Numbered from the stretch's first letter, positions 47,484 to 56,044 are shown. The stretch: 64,000 nt of DNA from Paractinoplanes polyasparticus (GCF_019710575.1 NZ_JAHWFK010000050.1:82827-146826); one strand, 5' to 3'. Made by a program: numbers and translations. Notes: generated by a model not told the origin, from the sequence alone.

Positions 47484-48407
47484 TCATCCCTTGACCGCGC
47501 CGGCGGTGAGGCCGGTCGCGATATTGCGCTGGATGATCAGGAAGAAGATCACCACAGGGATCGAGGTGATGATCGCACCGGCCATGAGGGGCCCCCAGGC
47601 GGTACCGCGCGTTGTCTGGTTCTGCAGCAGCCAGGCCATCAGGTTCTGCTTGTCCGGGCTGTTGAGCGTGTTGATGATGATGAACTCGTTCCAGGCCTGG
47701 ATGAACCCGTAGACACTGGTCGCCACCAGACCGGGGCCGGTGAGCGGCAGGATGATGCGCCAGAAGACCTGAGCCCGGGTGCAGCCGTCGATCAACGCCG
47801 CCTCGTCCAGCTCCCGGGGGATGCCGGAGATGAAGCCGCGAAGCGTCCAGACGGTATAGGGCAAAATCAGCACGAGGTAGGTGATGCTCACACCGATCAA
47901 ACTGTTGGTCAAGTCCGCGCTCTGCAGCATGAGGAACAGCGGGATCAGCAGCGACAGGAACGGGATCAGCTGCACCACCAGGACGACCAGGATGATCGCC
48001 TTGCGGCCGTAGAACGAGAACCGCGCGATCGACAGCGCCCCGAGGAAGCCCACGACCAGGGCGCCGGCCACCGCCAGCAGGGTGACGATGACGCCGTTGA
48101 GCATGTCCTTGAGGAACAGCGGGGCCTTGAAGGCGGAGATGAAGTTGTCGAGCGTCGGGCTGGTCGGCCAGAACGTCGGCTCCAGCGCCAGCACCTCGTC
48201 GGCCGGCTTGAACGCGGTGTTCAGCACCCAGTAGACCGGGAACAGCATGAGCACCGAGAAGACGACCCCGGCCGCGTTGGCCAGGATCGTGCCGGCCCGG
48301 CTGCGCCCGACGGTGATGACACCGTCGTCGGCCTTGGCCCGGCGGCGCTTGAGCGGCACGGTGGAGGCCGGCGCGGGCGCGGCGGGACTCGCTGCGGGGG
48401 CGACCAT
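47484..48407 (-). CDS. dasC: Carbohydrate ABC importer permease, MalG type (DasC-like)
   Basis: A 307-residue permease with a charged N-terminal tail, six helices, the EAA loop (ELDEAALIDGCTRAQVFWRIILP) and the usual GLTAGAVKG end. Its ATG shares a base with the stop of the MalF-type gene (TGATG). Assigned to the DasABC system by its position behind a clearly DasA-like binding protein. The NgcE-like gene follows after 52 bases. Confidence 0.86.
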   Translation of the reverse strand: MVAPAASPAAPAPASTVPLKRRRAKADDGVITVGRSRAGTILANAAGVVFSVLMLFPVYWVLNTAFKPADEVLALEPTFWPTSPTLDNFISAFKAPLFLKDMLNGVIVTLLAVAGALVVGFLGALSIARFSFYGRKAIILVVLVVQLIPFLSLLIPLFLMLQSADLTNSLIGVSITYLVLILPYTVWTLRGFISGIPRELDEAALIDGCTRAQVFWRIILPLTGPGLVATSVYGFIQAWNEFIIINTLNSPDKQNLMAWLLQNQTTRGTAWGPLMAGAIITSIPVVIFFLIIQRNIATGLTAGAVKG

Positions 48408-49396
48408 CAGTCCACCTCTCCGATCCTGAACATCTGCCGGATATAGAAGATCATCACGCCGAGCATGAGCAGCACCGTGATCACTGCGATGGCCGAGCCC
48501 AGGCTGTACCGGGACTGGCCGAAGGCCTGCGTGTACGAATAGGTCGCGAGCGTCTGGAACTGAGGCTCCGGGTGGCCGTCACGCAACACCCAGGCCTGCG
48601 TGAAGAGGCCGAAGTTCCAGATCACCGAGAGCGTGGTGACGATCATGATCAGTGGCTTCAGGATCGGCAGGATGATGTTGCGCAGCGCCTGCCAGGGGGT
48701 GGCGCCGTCGACCGTGGCCGCCTCGAGCAGCTCCTTGGGCACCTGGGTCAGGCCGGCGTTGAGGGTGATGGCCAGGAACGGGATGCCCGCCCAGACCACC
48801 AGCGTGGTGATGACGCTCCAGCCCTGCCACGGGTTCACGAACCAGCTGTGGTTCTGGTAGTCCACGCCCGGCAGCAGATCGATCAGGTAGTTCACGACGC
48901 CGAAGTCGGAGTCGGTCATCCACCGGAAGATCTGGGCGGCGACGAGCTGCGGCAGCGCCCACACGAACATCATCGCGACGACCATGAACAGCCGGACACC
49001 GCGGCTGACCCGGCGCATCAGCAGCGCGATGCCCAGGCCGACCAGAACCGAGATCAGGACCGAGACGAAGGTGAAGGCCACCGTACGCCCGACAACGGCC
49101 CAGAAGACGTTGTCGCTGAGCACCCGGGTGTACTGGTCGAAGCCGACCCACGGGGGCGTGCGCCCGCTGAGCAGCTCGCGCAGGCGCATGTTCTGGAAGG
49201 ACAGGACGACCATTCGGACCAGCGGGTATCCCAGCAGGCCGGCGATCAGCAGGAGGGCGGGCAGGGCGAGCAGCCACGGGGTGCGGCCACTGCCACGGGG
49301 GCGGCGCTTCGGCGCGGCGTGACCGGGCGTCCGGTTCTGCTGCGACCGGCCGGGGTCGTTCGGCCGCCGGGTCGCCGGGGAGTCGACGACAGACAT
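48407..49396 (-). CDS. dasB: Carbohydrate ABC importer permease, MalF type (DasB-like)
   Basis: A 329-residue permease with a basic, Pro-rich cytoplasmic N-terminus (about 1-40) and six helices. Its EAA loop is ELLEAATVDGATPWQALRNIILP. WALPQLVAAQIFRWMTDSDFGVVNYL aligns with the conserved middle of DasB. It is coupled to the MalG-type gene by a one-base overlap and separated from the binding-protein gene by a hairpin. Confidence 0.86.
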   Translation of the reverse strand: MSVVDSPATRRPNDPGRSQQNRTPGHAAPKRRPRGSGRTPWLLALPALLLIAGLLGYPLVRMVVLSFQNMRLRELLSGRTPPWVGFDQYTRVLSDNVFWAVVGRTVAFTFVSVLISVLVGLGIALLMRRVSRGVRLFMVVAMMFVWALPQLVAAQIFRWMTDSDFGVVNYLIDLLPGVDYQNHSWFVNPWQGWSVITTLVVWAGIPFLAITLNAGLTQVPKELLEAATVDGATPWQALRNIILPILKPLIMIVTTLSVIWNFGLFTQAWVLRDGHPEPQFQTLATYSYTQAFGQSRYSLGSAIAVITVLLMLGVMIFYIRQMFRIGEVD

Positions 49397-49424
49397 CGGC
49401 TTTCCCTTTCTGAAGGGGCTGGCA

Positions 49425-49456
49425 AGCTGCCCGCCTCTTCGAGGAGGCGGGCAGCT
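49425..49456 (-). promoter_or_regulatory. Intercistronic hairpin between dasA and dasB
   Basis: A perfect 13-bp stem (49425-49437 with 49444-49456) and a 6-base loop lie 9 bases after the dasA stop and about 28 bases before the dasB start. Such hairpins in binding-protein operons act as partial terminators or mRNA stabilisers that give more binding protein than permease, as in malE-malF. Confidence 0.7.
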
Positions 49457-49465
49457 CGGCGGATG

Positions 49466-50779
49466 TCAGCTCTCGTTGAGCGTCGAGTTGATCTGGTCGT
49501 CGGCCCACTTGGCCCCGTCAGCCACCGACTTCTTGCCGGTGAGGACGTCGGTCAGCATGGTCTGCAGGATCGCGCCCTTCTCGACGTCGGCCCACTTCTC
49601 GGCGTTCGGCGGGAACCAGCTGTTCTTCGCGGCCAGAGCGGCCGGCGCGATCTTCGGGTTGTCCGCCGCGGCCTTGTCGAGCAGCGCGGTCGCGTTCGGC
49701 AGCGCGTTGGCCTTGACCAGCCCGGCCATCGAGGTGCTGTCGGTGAAGGCCTTGACCCACTGGGCGGCCAGCTCCTTGTTCTGGCTCTTCTCGGTGATGC
49801 CGAGGTTGGAGCCACCGAGGAACGACGGGATCTCGGGCATCGGCGCGGCGGCCAGCTTGCCCTTCACCTTGGTCGGGACCAGCTTGGAGTTCGGGTCGTT
49901 GGGGTCCTTCTTGGTCTCCTCGGCCGAACCCTGCTCCCACGCGTTGCCGTAGAACATGGCCGCGGTGCCCTGGGCGAACGTGTTGGCCTGGTCGTTCTCG
50001 TTCTTGGTGGGGTCGGCCTTCGAGTACTTCTTGACCAGGTCGACCCACTTCTGCAGGCCCTCGATCGACTGCGGCGTCGACAGCTGGCCGACCCACTTGT
50101 CGCCGTCCTGCTTCGCGATCTCGCCGCCGGAGGACTTGACCCAGCTCATCGCCGCGTACCAGTACTGGCCCGGCATGTAGACGGCGCCGAACTTGCTGTT
50201 GGCCTTCTCGGCAGCCTGAACCTTGTCGGCGACCGACAGGAACTCGTCGTACGTCTTCGGAGCCTCGGTGAAACCGGCCTTCTTGAGCAGGTCGGTGCGG
50301 TAGATCAGCACGCGGGCGCCGGCGTAGTAGGGCACGCAGTAGGTCTTGCCCTCGAAGTCACAGGCCCCCTTGAGGCCCTGCAGCCACGAGCCCGAGTTCT
50401 CGTAGTCGGCCGGGTTGACCGCACCGAAGGCGCCGCTGAAGACGTACTTGGGGAACTCGGTGTTGCCCAGCTCGACGACGTCGGGGACGTCGCTGCCGGC
50501 CAGGGTCGCGTCCAGCTTGGTGAGGTGGTTGGCCCACTGCTGGTACTCGACGTTCACCTGAGCGCCGGTGGCGGCGGTGAACCGCTTGCTGGCGTCGTCG
50601 ACGACGCCCTTCCAGGCGGTCTGCGCGTCGACCATGAGCCAGACCTTGAGGGTCTTGCCGGTGCCGTCAACCTTGCCGGAAGCCGAGGTGGTAGGGGCGT
50701 CTTCGTCGTTGGAGCCGCAGGCAGCGGCACCGAGCAGCGTCGCAGCGATGGCCGCGGCGGCAGCGATCTTGCGCTTCAC
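49466..50779 (-). CDS. dasA: Chitobiose-binding lipoprotein (DasA-like)
   Basis: A 437-residue binding protein starting at GTG 50779, close to a perfect AGGAGG. The signal peptide ends in AAAC, a weak lipobox. The mature sequence matches DasA of streptomycetes over its length: VWLMVDAQTAWKGVV, VEYQQWANHLTKLDATLAG, DVPDVVELGNTE, CVPYYAGARVLIYRTDLL and PSFLGGSNL. DasA binds N,N'-diacetylchitobiose released from chitin. It heads the importer genes and lies 42 bases behind the RpiR-type regulator. Confidence 0.9.
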   Translation of the reverse strand: MKRKIAAAAAIAATLLGAAACGSNDEDAPTTSASGKVDGTGKTLKVWLMVDAQTAWKGVVDDASKRFTAATGAQVNVEYQQWANHLTKLDATLAGSDVPDVVELGNTEFPKYVFSGAFGAVNPADYENSGSWLQGLKGACDFEGKTYCVPYYAGARVLIYRTDLLKKAGFTEAPKTYDEFLSVADKVQAAEKANSKFGAVYMPGQYWYAAMSWVKSSGGEIAKQDGDKWVGQLSTPQSIEGLQKWVDLVKKYSKADPTKNENDQANTFAQGTAAMFYGNAWEQGSAEETKKDPNDPNSKLVPTKVKGKLAAAPMPEIPSFLGGSNLGITEKSQNKELAAQWVKAFTDSTSMAGLVKANALPNATALLDKAAADNPKIAPAALAAKNSWFPPNAEKWADVEKGAILQTMLTDVLTGKKSVADGAKWADDQINSTLNES

Positions 50780-50821
50780 GCTTCCTCCTGGGGAGTTATA
50801 TCTACTGGGGATGATGCGATT

Positions 50822-51805
50822 TCAGGTGGTGCTGCCGTCCTTGGCCGCCTTGTGGCCATGTACTGCCTGGGCGGTGCGTTGGAAGGCTGCGTGCGAACGT
50901 TCGTGGGTCCGCTGCGCGACGGCGATGTAGAGAAGATCGAGGACGACCAACTGGGGATGACGGGCGCTGAGCGCGTCCGGCCGGAAGGTCGTCGCCTGGG
51001 TGGCGGTGAGAAGAGTGATGTCGGCCAGCTCGGCCAGCGGCGAACGCGGGAAGCTGGTGAGGGCGATGGTGGTGGCGCCCCGGCTGCTCGCCTCGGCGAG
51101 CATCTCGATCGTCTCGCCGGTCTCTCCGCTGTGCGAGATGCCGAGCGCGACGTCACCGGGCCGCGAGAGCGCGGCGCTGGCCAGACCGTTGTGCACGTCG
51201 GTCCAGGCCCAGACCGGCACCCCGATGCGGTGCAGGCTGAACTGCATCTCCTCGCCGACCAGCGCGCTTCCGCTGGCGCCGAAGATGTTGACCCTCGTCG
51301 AGGCAGCGATCGCCACCGCGGCCCGCTCCACCTCGGCCAGGTCGAGCAGCGCAGCCGTGTCGTGCATGGCTTGGGTGTCGGCCGCCATGATCTGGCCGAG
51401 GACCCGGTCGAGCGGGTCGCCGGGCTGGATCTCGCGCCCGATGTCGACGGTCCACCCGGCGGAACGTGCCCGCCCGGTCTCCGCCGCGATTCCCAGACGC
51501 AGGTCCGCGTACCCGTCGAAGCCGAGTGCGCGGCAGAACCGGGTGATGGTCGCCGGCGAGGTGCCGCTGCGCTCGGCCAGCTCGACGATGGTCGCCCGGG
51601 AGGCGGCGGCCGGATCGGTCAGGACATGCTCGGCGACCCGTCGCAGCGCGCCCGTGAACTCCGGCAGCAGCGACCGCACCCGGGCCAGCACCCCGTCCGA
51701 GTTCCGCTGACCACCGTTGTTGTGGCTGGTGGTGACCCCCGCACCCGGAACCAGGGAGTCGACGACCGCGGTCGACGCGGCGCCGTCCATCTCCGGCTCG
51801 CTCAT
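50822..51805 (-). CDS. MurR/RpiR-family regulator with SIS sugar-phosphate domain
   Basis: A 327-residue regulator. After a disordered 40-residue N-terminus comes the HTH_6 domain (ELAERSGTSPATITRFCRALGFDGYADL). The SIS domain (about 150-290) contains the sugar-phosphate loop FGASGSA and ISHSGETGET. Such domains bind phosphorylated amino sugars. It is the first gene of the uptake block and on the same strand, so it probably controls dasABC and ngcEFG in response to an amino-sugar phosphate, instead of or beside a GntR-type DasR. Start ATG 51805 with GAAAGGG upstream. Confidence 0.9.
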   Translation of the reverse strand: MSEPEMDGAASTAVVDSLVPGAGVTTSHNNGGQRNSDGVLARVRSLLPEFTGALRRVAEHVLTDPAAASRATIVELAERSGTSPATITRFCRALGFDGYADLRLGIAAETGRARSAGWTVDIGREIQPGDPLDRVLGQIMAADTQAMHDTAALLDLAEVERAAVAIAASTRVNIFGASGSALVGEEMQFSLHRIGVPVWAWTDVHNGLASAALSRPGDVALGISHSGETGETIEMLAEASSRGATTIALTSFPRSPLAELADITLLTATQATTFRPDALSARHPQLVVLDLLYIAVAQRTHERSHAAFQRTAQAVHGHKAAKDGSTT

Positions 51806-51823
51806 TGGCCACCCTTTCAGGAA

Positions 51824-51855
51824 ACAGTGTTTACTGTCGCGGTAAAAGTTCTTAC
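51824..51855 (-). promoter_or_regulatory. Cluster of nested inverted repeats before the RpiR regulator gene (operator candidate)
   Basis: Within 32 bases upstream of the regulator start, three overlapping inverted repeats occur: ACAGT-N4-ACTGT (51824-51837), TTTAC-N7-GTAAA (51830-51846) and GTAA-N6-TTAC (51842-51855). The region is notably AT-richer than its surroundings. This is a plausible autoregulatory site and promoter. Confidence 0.45.
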
Positions 51856-52414
51856 TAACCGCCCCTCCGTGTCAAGGTTCTGGGCGAAGTTTTCAAACCG
51901 TTACCTGACCTGCGCTGATGAACGCGTGTTACGCGGGCACCGCTTGACGGCCATCGATCCGGAAATGTTCTTTACGGCGTGACAGCCATCACATGCGGGG
52001 GTATGTCCGCTTTTGAGATCGGCCGTTCGGCGCACGCCAACTGGATGATCGGAACGCGCGGCATGGCCGTTGGGGCCATCTCTTGGCGACTTTGAAACGT
52101 GACCTTTACTCGGGAAACAAGGTCAACACTTTCCCGTACGGGCATCGGGCCTGCACGAGCAGCCGCTTTCGGCTTCAGCAAGATCAGAACTTCGCTCCCG
52201 TACGGGCGTGACGCCGGCCCGGGTAGGCCGAGGCGCACCTTCGACGCGCGGCCGCCGTCCAGCCCCTCCCCCGAGGCCGGCCCGGCCCCCGCCGGTCGCA
52301 CGCCGCACGGACGCGAAAACCGCTCCGGATGCCGATGCGCCACTGATCGCGCCGCCCGCATCAAGGTGTGCGGCCTCGCACCGGCCGCTCGACGCCATAG
52401 GCGATCATCGTTCC
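51856..52414. other. Long intergenic region with duplicated CCCGTACGGG palindrome
   Basis: This stretch of about 560 bases has no convincing gene and is less GC-rich than its surroundings up to about 52130. Its only clear structure is the 10-bp palindrome CCCGTACGGG at 52133-52142 and again at 52197-52206, both followed by C and preceded by a short T-rich segment. The downstream 200 bases are C-rich and probably form the leader of the DUF4253 gene. Confidence 0.5.
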
Positions 52415-53146
52415 GTGCCTCCTGATGCCGCTGCCCTGCCGCCGCACGGCCCCCTGCTGACGACCCCCACGGGAGCGCAGGTTCTCGCCTTCACCACGCC
52501 GGGCGATCACGCCCTCGACTGGTGGCAGCGCCTGCGCGACGTCCACCCCACCACCGGCTGTTGGCCGTTGCTGCTCGACGCCGACGCCCCGGAGTACTTC
52601 GCGGACGGTTACGAGTACGAGAGCCCGGCGGACGCCCAGGCCCGCTTCGAGACCCTCGACGGCGCCGCCCTGCTGGCCGAGCGCTGGGCCGGCAGCCTCC
52701 GCGTCTACGGCCCCGAGCTGACCGCCGAGATCAACGCCGACCTGAACGAGGAGCGGAACTGGCCCGAGGCTCCGGAACGGCGCGGCTCAGGATTCGGCCA
52801 CGCCGACGACGAGGTGACCGTTGCCCTGGTGCCCGCGGCGGCGGGCTGGCTGGTTCCGATGGTGCTGCACTACGGCGGCTGGAACGACTACCCCGACCCC
52901 GCCGAACACGCCGCGATCCTGCGCTACTGGCACGACCGGTACGGCGCCGACCTGGTCTCGATGACCGGCACCACCGCCGAGTTCGCCGTCAGGCGCCCGC
53001 CCCGCACCCACCCCGAGGCCCTCGACCTGGCCTGGCAGTACAAGGCGTACAACGACGGCTACTACGACTTCTACTTCGCCGACAACCTCACCGACCTGGC
53101 CGCCAGCCTGCTGGACGCGCCGGTCTGGCGCTGCTGGTGGGACTGA
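52415..53146 (+). CDS. DUF4253 protein
   Basis: A 243-residue protein; I place the start at GTG 52415 because protein-like sequence begins there, though no ribosome site is visible and the frame is open upstream to 52208. The C-terminal 110 residues carry the DUF4253 pattern: LHYGGWNDYP, HAAILRYWHDRYGADLVSMTG and ALDLAWQYKAYNDGYYDFY. Function is unknown; the domain is common in actinobacteria, often as a single gene. There is no signal peptide. Confidence 0.8.
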   Translation: MPPDAAALPPHGPLLTTPTGAQVLAFTTPGDHALDWWQRLRDVHPTTGCWPLLLDADAPEYFADGYEYESPADAQARFETLDGAALLAERWAGSLRVYGPELTAEINADLNEERNWPEAPERRGSGFGHADDEVTVALVPAAAGWLVPMVLHYGGWNDYPDPAEHAAILRYWHDRYGADLVSMTGTTAEFAVRRPPRTHPEALDLAWQYKAYNDGYYDFYFADNLTDLAASLLDAPVWRCWWD

Positions 53147-53241
53147 CCCCACCCACGCCACGTCAGGCGATCACCCGCGAATGGGCGCGCCCCTCACAAG
53201 CGACCGCCCGACAGCGGGCCCCGCTCTCATAGGCGGCCGTC

Positions 53242-53336
53242 CCTCCATCAGGCAGTCGCCCCTCCGTCAGGCAGTCGCCCCTCCGTCAGGCAGTCGCCCC
53301 TCCGTCAGGCAGTCGCCCCTCCGTCAGGCAGTCGCC
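53242..53336. repeat. 19-bp tandem repeat, five copies, reaching into the end of murD
   Basis: Five contiguous copies of CCTCCGTCAGGCAGTCGCC run from 53242 to 53336. Copies two to five are identical and the first differs at one base. The last copy contains the stop codon and last codons of the minus-strand murD gene, so the array looks like repeated duplication of the murD 3' end into the spacer. Confidence 0.95.
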
Positions 53337-54673
53337 TTGATCGCTTCGGCGAAGGCCTCGGAGCGGTGCTCGAAGTTGCGGTACTGGCCGTAGCTGGGGG
53401 CGGCCGGCGACAACAGCACCACTCCGCCCGCCGGGGTCAGCTCGCGCGCCCGGCGTACGGCGTCGGGAAGGTCGTCCGCGGCCACACTCTTGATCTTGTC
53501 GAGGCCGGACAGCTCGGCCAGGATCCGCGGCCCGCTGTCGGGGATGCCGATCACTGTGAGTTCGCGATCGGCCAGGAAGTGCCGTAGCGGCGAGTAGTCG
53601 AGACCGCGATCGGTGCCGCCCAGCAGCACGGTCAGTGGGCGGTCGGCATAGGCCTCGATGGCGTGCATGGCCGAGTACGGGCTGGTCGAGAGCGTGTCGT
53701 CGACGAAGGTCAGCCCGGACGGGTCGCCGATCTCGGTGAGCCGGTGCGGCAGCCCCTCGAACGACGCGACCGCCGCCGCGAGCCGCGCCTTCTCGCCCGG
53801 CACGTCGATGCCCAGGCCGTCGAGCACGGCCAGCGCCACACACAGGTTGCGGCCGTTGTGCCCGCCCTTGAGCCGCAGCGTCGCGCGCGGGAAGAGCGGC
53901 TCGTCGGAGCAGAACACGACGTCGTCCTCGACCCGGAAGCGCGAGTCGTCGGCGGCGGCCGGGACGGGCGGGAAGCCATTGGCGTCGGTCACCCCGCGGA
54001 TCTCGTCGCGCAGGCGCTCGTCCGACCCGTTCACGACGATCATTTCCGGACTGTGGCGGAGCAGGTTGAGCTTGTCGCGGTAGTACTCCTTCTCGCCGCC
54101 GTGCGCGTCGAGGTGCTCGGGGAACAGCGACGTCACGACGGCCACCCGCGGCGAGTCGGTGAGATCCGCGCACTGGTAGCTCGACAGCTCGAGCACGTAC
54201 TGCTCGGCCGGCGGCAGGTCGAGCAGCGGCACCCCGATGTTCCCGCCGAAGACGTTGGGCCGGCCGAGCGCCGTCAGCAGGTGGCTGATCAGGCTCGAGG
54301 TGGTGCTCTTGCCCTTGCTGCCCGTCACCCCGATCGTGCGCGCGGCGTGATCGGCCATCCAGAGGGCGCTACCGCCGGTGACCGTCACACCGCGACGGCG
54401 CAGCTCCGCCATCCAGGGGTGAGTCTGCGGCACACCCGGCGAACGCACCACGACATCGGCCGTGACCAGCGCCGGGAAGGCGTGGTCGCCGCCGGCCAGC
54501 GGCGCCAGCGCGGCCAGCGGGCCGTCCCAGGCAACGGAGAGGAAGTTCGCGCTGTCATCCACGGCGATCAGCCGTGACGGCGCGTGCGGGGCGATCGCCG
54601 TCACCGCGGCCCGGCCCTCGCGGCCCGTGCCCCAGACCGCTACGGACCGGCCCTTCAGGTCTGCCAGGCGCAC
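53324..54673 (-). CDS. murD: MurD-type UDP-MurNAc-L-Ala glutamate ligase (probable MurD2, L-glutamate-adding)
   Basis: A 449-residue Mur ligase starting at GTG 54673 behind AAGGGAAGAG. It shows the N-terminal Rossmann-like domain (GTGREG), the ATP loop TGSKGKST (117-124), the central-domain LELSSYQ and FPEHLDAHGGEKEYYRDK with the conserved metal and Lys positions, and the C-terminal domain starting HRLTEIG. Divergent arrangement with murL, 63 bases apart, indicates that it is the MurD2 form, which adds L-Glu to UDP-MurNAc-L-Ala. A housekeeping murD in the division cluster may exist elsewhere. Its last codons are repeated downstream. Confidence 0.9.
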   Translation of the reverse strand: MRLADLKGRSVAVWGTGREGRAAVTAIAPHAPSRLIAVDDSANFLSVAWDGPLAALAPLAGGDHAFPALVTADVVVRSPGVPQTHPWMAELRRRGVTVTGGSALWMADHAARTIGVTGSKGKSTTSSLISHLLTALGRPNVFGGNIGVPLLDLPPAEQYVLELSSYQCADLTDSPRVAVVTSLFPEHLDAHGGEKEYYRDKLNLLRHSPEMIVVNGSDERLRDEIRGVTDANGFPPVPAAADDSRFRVEDDVVFCSDEPLFPRATLRLKGGHNGRNLCVALAVLDGLGIDVPGEKARLAAAVASFEGLPHRLTEIGDPSGLTFVDDTLSTSPYSAMHAIEAYADRPLTVLLGGTDRGLDYSPLRHFLADRELTVIGIPDSGPRILAELSGLDKIKSVAADDLPDAVRRARELTPAGGVVLLSPAAPSYGQYRNFEHRSEAFAEAIKATA

Positions 54674-54736
54674 GTTCTCTTCCCTTCGACGAGTGGCATT
54701 AGTATTGCCGGTCGGCCCTCAGACAGGAGTTCCCGG

Positions 54737-56044
54737 GTGCAGTTCGACGTCATGCGCTTTCCTTCGTACGCCTTCGACCCCACGACCGGGGTGGCGACGT
54801 TCGACTACGTGCTCGACGGCCCGGAACCGCTGCGCTTCACCGAGACGATCACGCTGCCCGTTCCGCCGGGTGACAGTGCGGTCCCGGCCGCGCTTCCCCG
54901 CGTGCTCGAGCTTCTGCACGTCGTGGCCGGTGTCAGCTACTACAAGGTCGGCGCACCGGCCCGCGTCGTCGCGCCCCGGCCGGTCGCGCCCGCCGTGGCC
55001 GGCTACTTCACGGCGATCTACACCGAGGGCCTGGCCGAGTACGCCTACCGCAACCAGCTGCCGCACGTGCTGTCCCTGGTGGTCGAGACGCCGGACGGCG
55101 ACGTCGAGCCGGCCGAGCCGGTCGACAACAGCCACGGGCGGCCCCTGTCGGCGGTCGGCGGCGGCAAGGACTCGATCGTCACCCTGGAGATCCTGCGCGC
55201 GGCCGGGCTCGACCCGGTGCCGTTCTCGGTCAACCCCAACCCGGTGATCCAGAACGTCAACGCCGCCTCCGGCCTGCCCGCGCTGTCCGCGCGCCGCCGG
55301 CTCGACCCGCGCCTGTTCGAGCTGAACAAGGCGGGCGCGCTGAACGGCCACATCCCGGTCACCGCGATCAACTCGCTGATCGCGATCGCCACCGCCGTCT
55401 GGCACGGCCTGGGCCCGGTGGTGATGTCCAACGAGCGCTCGGCGTCCGACCCCAATCTGATCTGGAACGGTCACGAGGTCAACCACCAGTGGTCCAAGGG
55501 CGTGGCGGCCGAGGGCCTGCTGCGCACGGCGGTCACCACCCACGCGGGGCTCACCGAGCCGTACTTCTCGCTGTTGCGGTCGCTGTCCGAGCTGCACATC
55601 GCGCAGTTGTTCGCCCGTCACACCCAGTACGACGACGTGGTGACGAGCTGCAACAAGGCCTTCAAGCTGCACGATCCGACCGTCCGCTGGTGCGGCGACT
55701 GCCCGAAGTGCCGCTTCGTCTATCTGGCGATGGCCCCCGCCATGCCCCGTGCCCGCCTCAACAAGATCTTCGGCCACGACCTCTTCGCCGACGAGGCCCA
55801 GGTCCCCGGCTTCCTGGAACTGCTGGGCATCGACGCCCACAAGCCCTTCGAGTGCGTCGGCGAGGTGGAGGAGTCGGTGGTGGCCCTCTCCATGCTCGAC
55901 GACGACGCCCCCGTGCTGGTGGCGCTGCGCTCCGCCGTCCCCGCCGAAGCGTGGGCCGCCGCCAGCCGTGACGACGTCCTGACCCCGGGCGGCCCCACCT
56001 ACGTCCCGGCCGCCTACGCCAAGATCCTGACCGACGCCCTGTGA
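54737..56044 (+). CDS. murL: MurL, UDP-MurNAc-L-Ala-L-Glu epimerase
   Basis: A 435-residue protein from GTG 54737, seven bases after AGGAG. A loop SAVGGGKDS (138-146) resembles the ATP-binding PP-loop, and a cysteine cluster CGDCPKC spans 319-325. In Xanthomonas and in Micromonospora-type actinobacteria, MurL uses ATP to convert the terminal L-Glu of UDP-MurNAc-L-Ala-L-Glu to D-Glu, replacing glutamate racemase. The neighbouring ligase supplies its substrate. TAGTAT at 54700-54705 may be the -10 box. The stop overlaps the cupin gene start as GTGA. Confidence 0.9.
   Translation: MQFDVMRFPSYAFDPTTGVATFDYVLDGPEPLRFTETITLPVPPGDSAVPAALPRVLELLHVVAGVSYYKVGAPARVVAPRPVAPAVAGYFTAIYTEGLAEYAYRNQLPHVLSLVVETPDGDVEPAEPVDNSHGRPLSAVGGGKDSIVTLEILRAAGLDPVPFSVNPNPVIQNVNAASGLPALSARRRLDPRLFELNKAGALNGHIPVTAINSLIAIATAVWHGLGPVVMSNERSASDPNLIWNGHEVNHQWSKGVAAEGLLRTAVTTHAGLTEPYFSLLRSLSELHIAQLFARHTQYDDVVTSCNKAFKLHDPTVRWCGDCPKCRFVYLAMAPAMPRARLNKIFGHDLFADEAQVPGFLELLGIDAHKPFECVGEVEESVVALSMLDDDAPVLVALRSAVPAEAWAAASRDDVLTPGGPTYVPAAYAKILTDAL

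Noticed and set aside
44116..51805. DasR (dre) sites before the importer genes
   Set aside because: I looked for ACTGGTCTAGACCAGT-like palindromes before dasA, ngcE and the regulator and saw none.
51972..52364. A 130-codon minus-strand frame in the intergenic region before the DUF4253 gene
   Set aside because: No ribosome site, no family resemblance, composition like neighbouring non-coding DNA.
53242..53336. 19-bp repeats as phage attachment site or iterons
   Set aside because: No integrase, replication gene or tRNA is nearby and the unit matches the murD end, so local duplication explains it.
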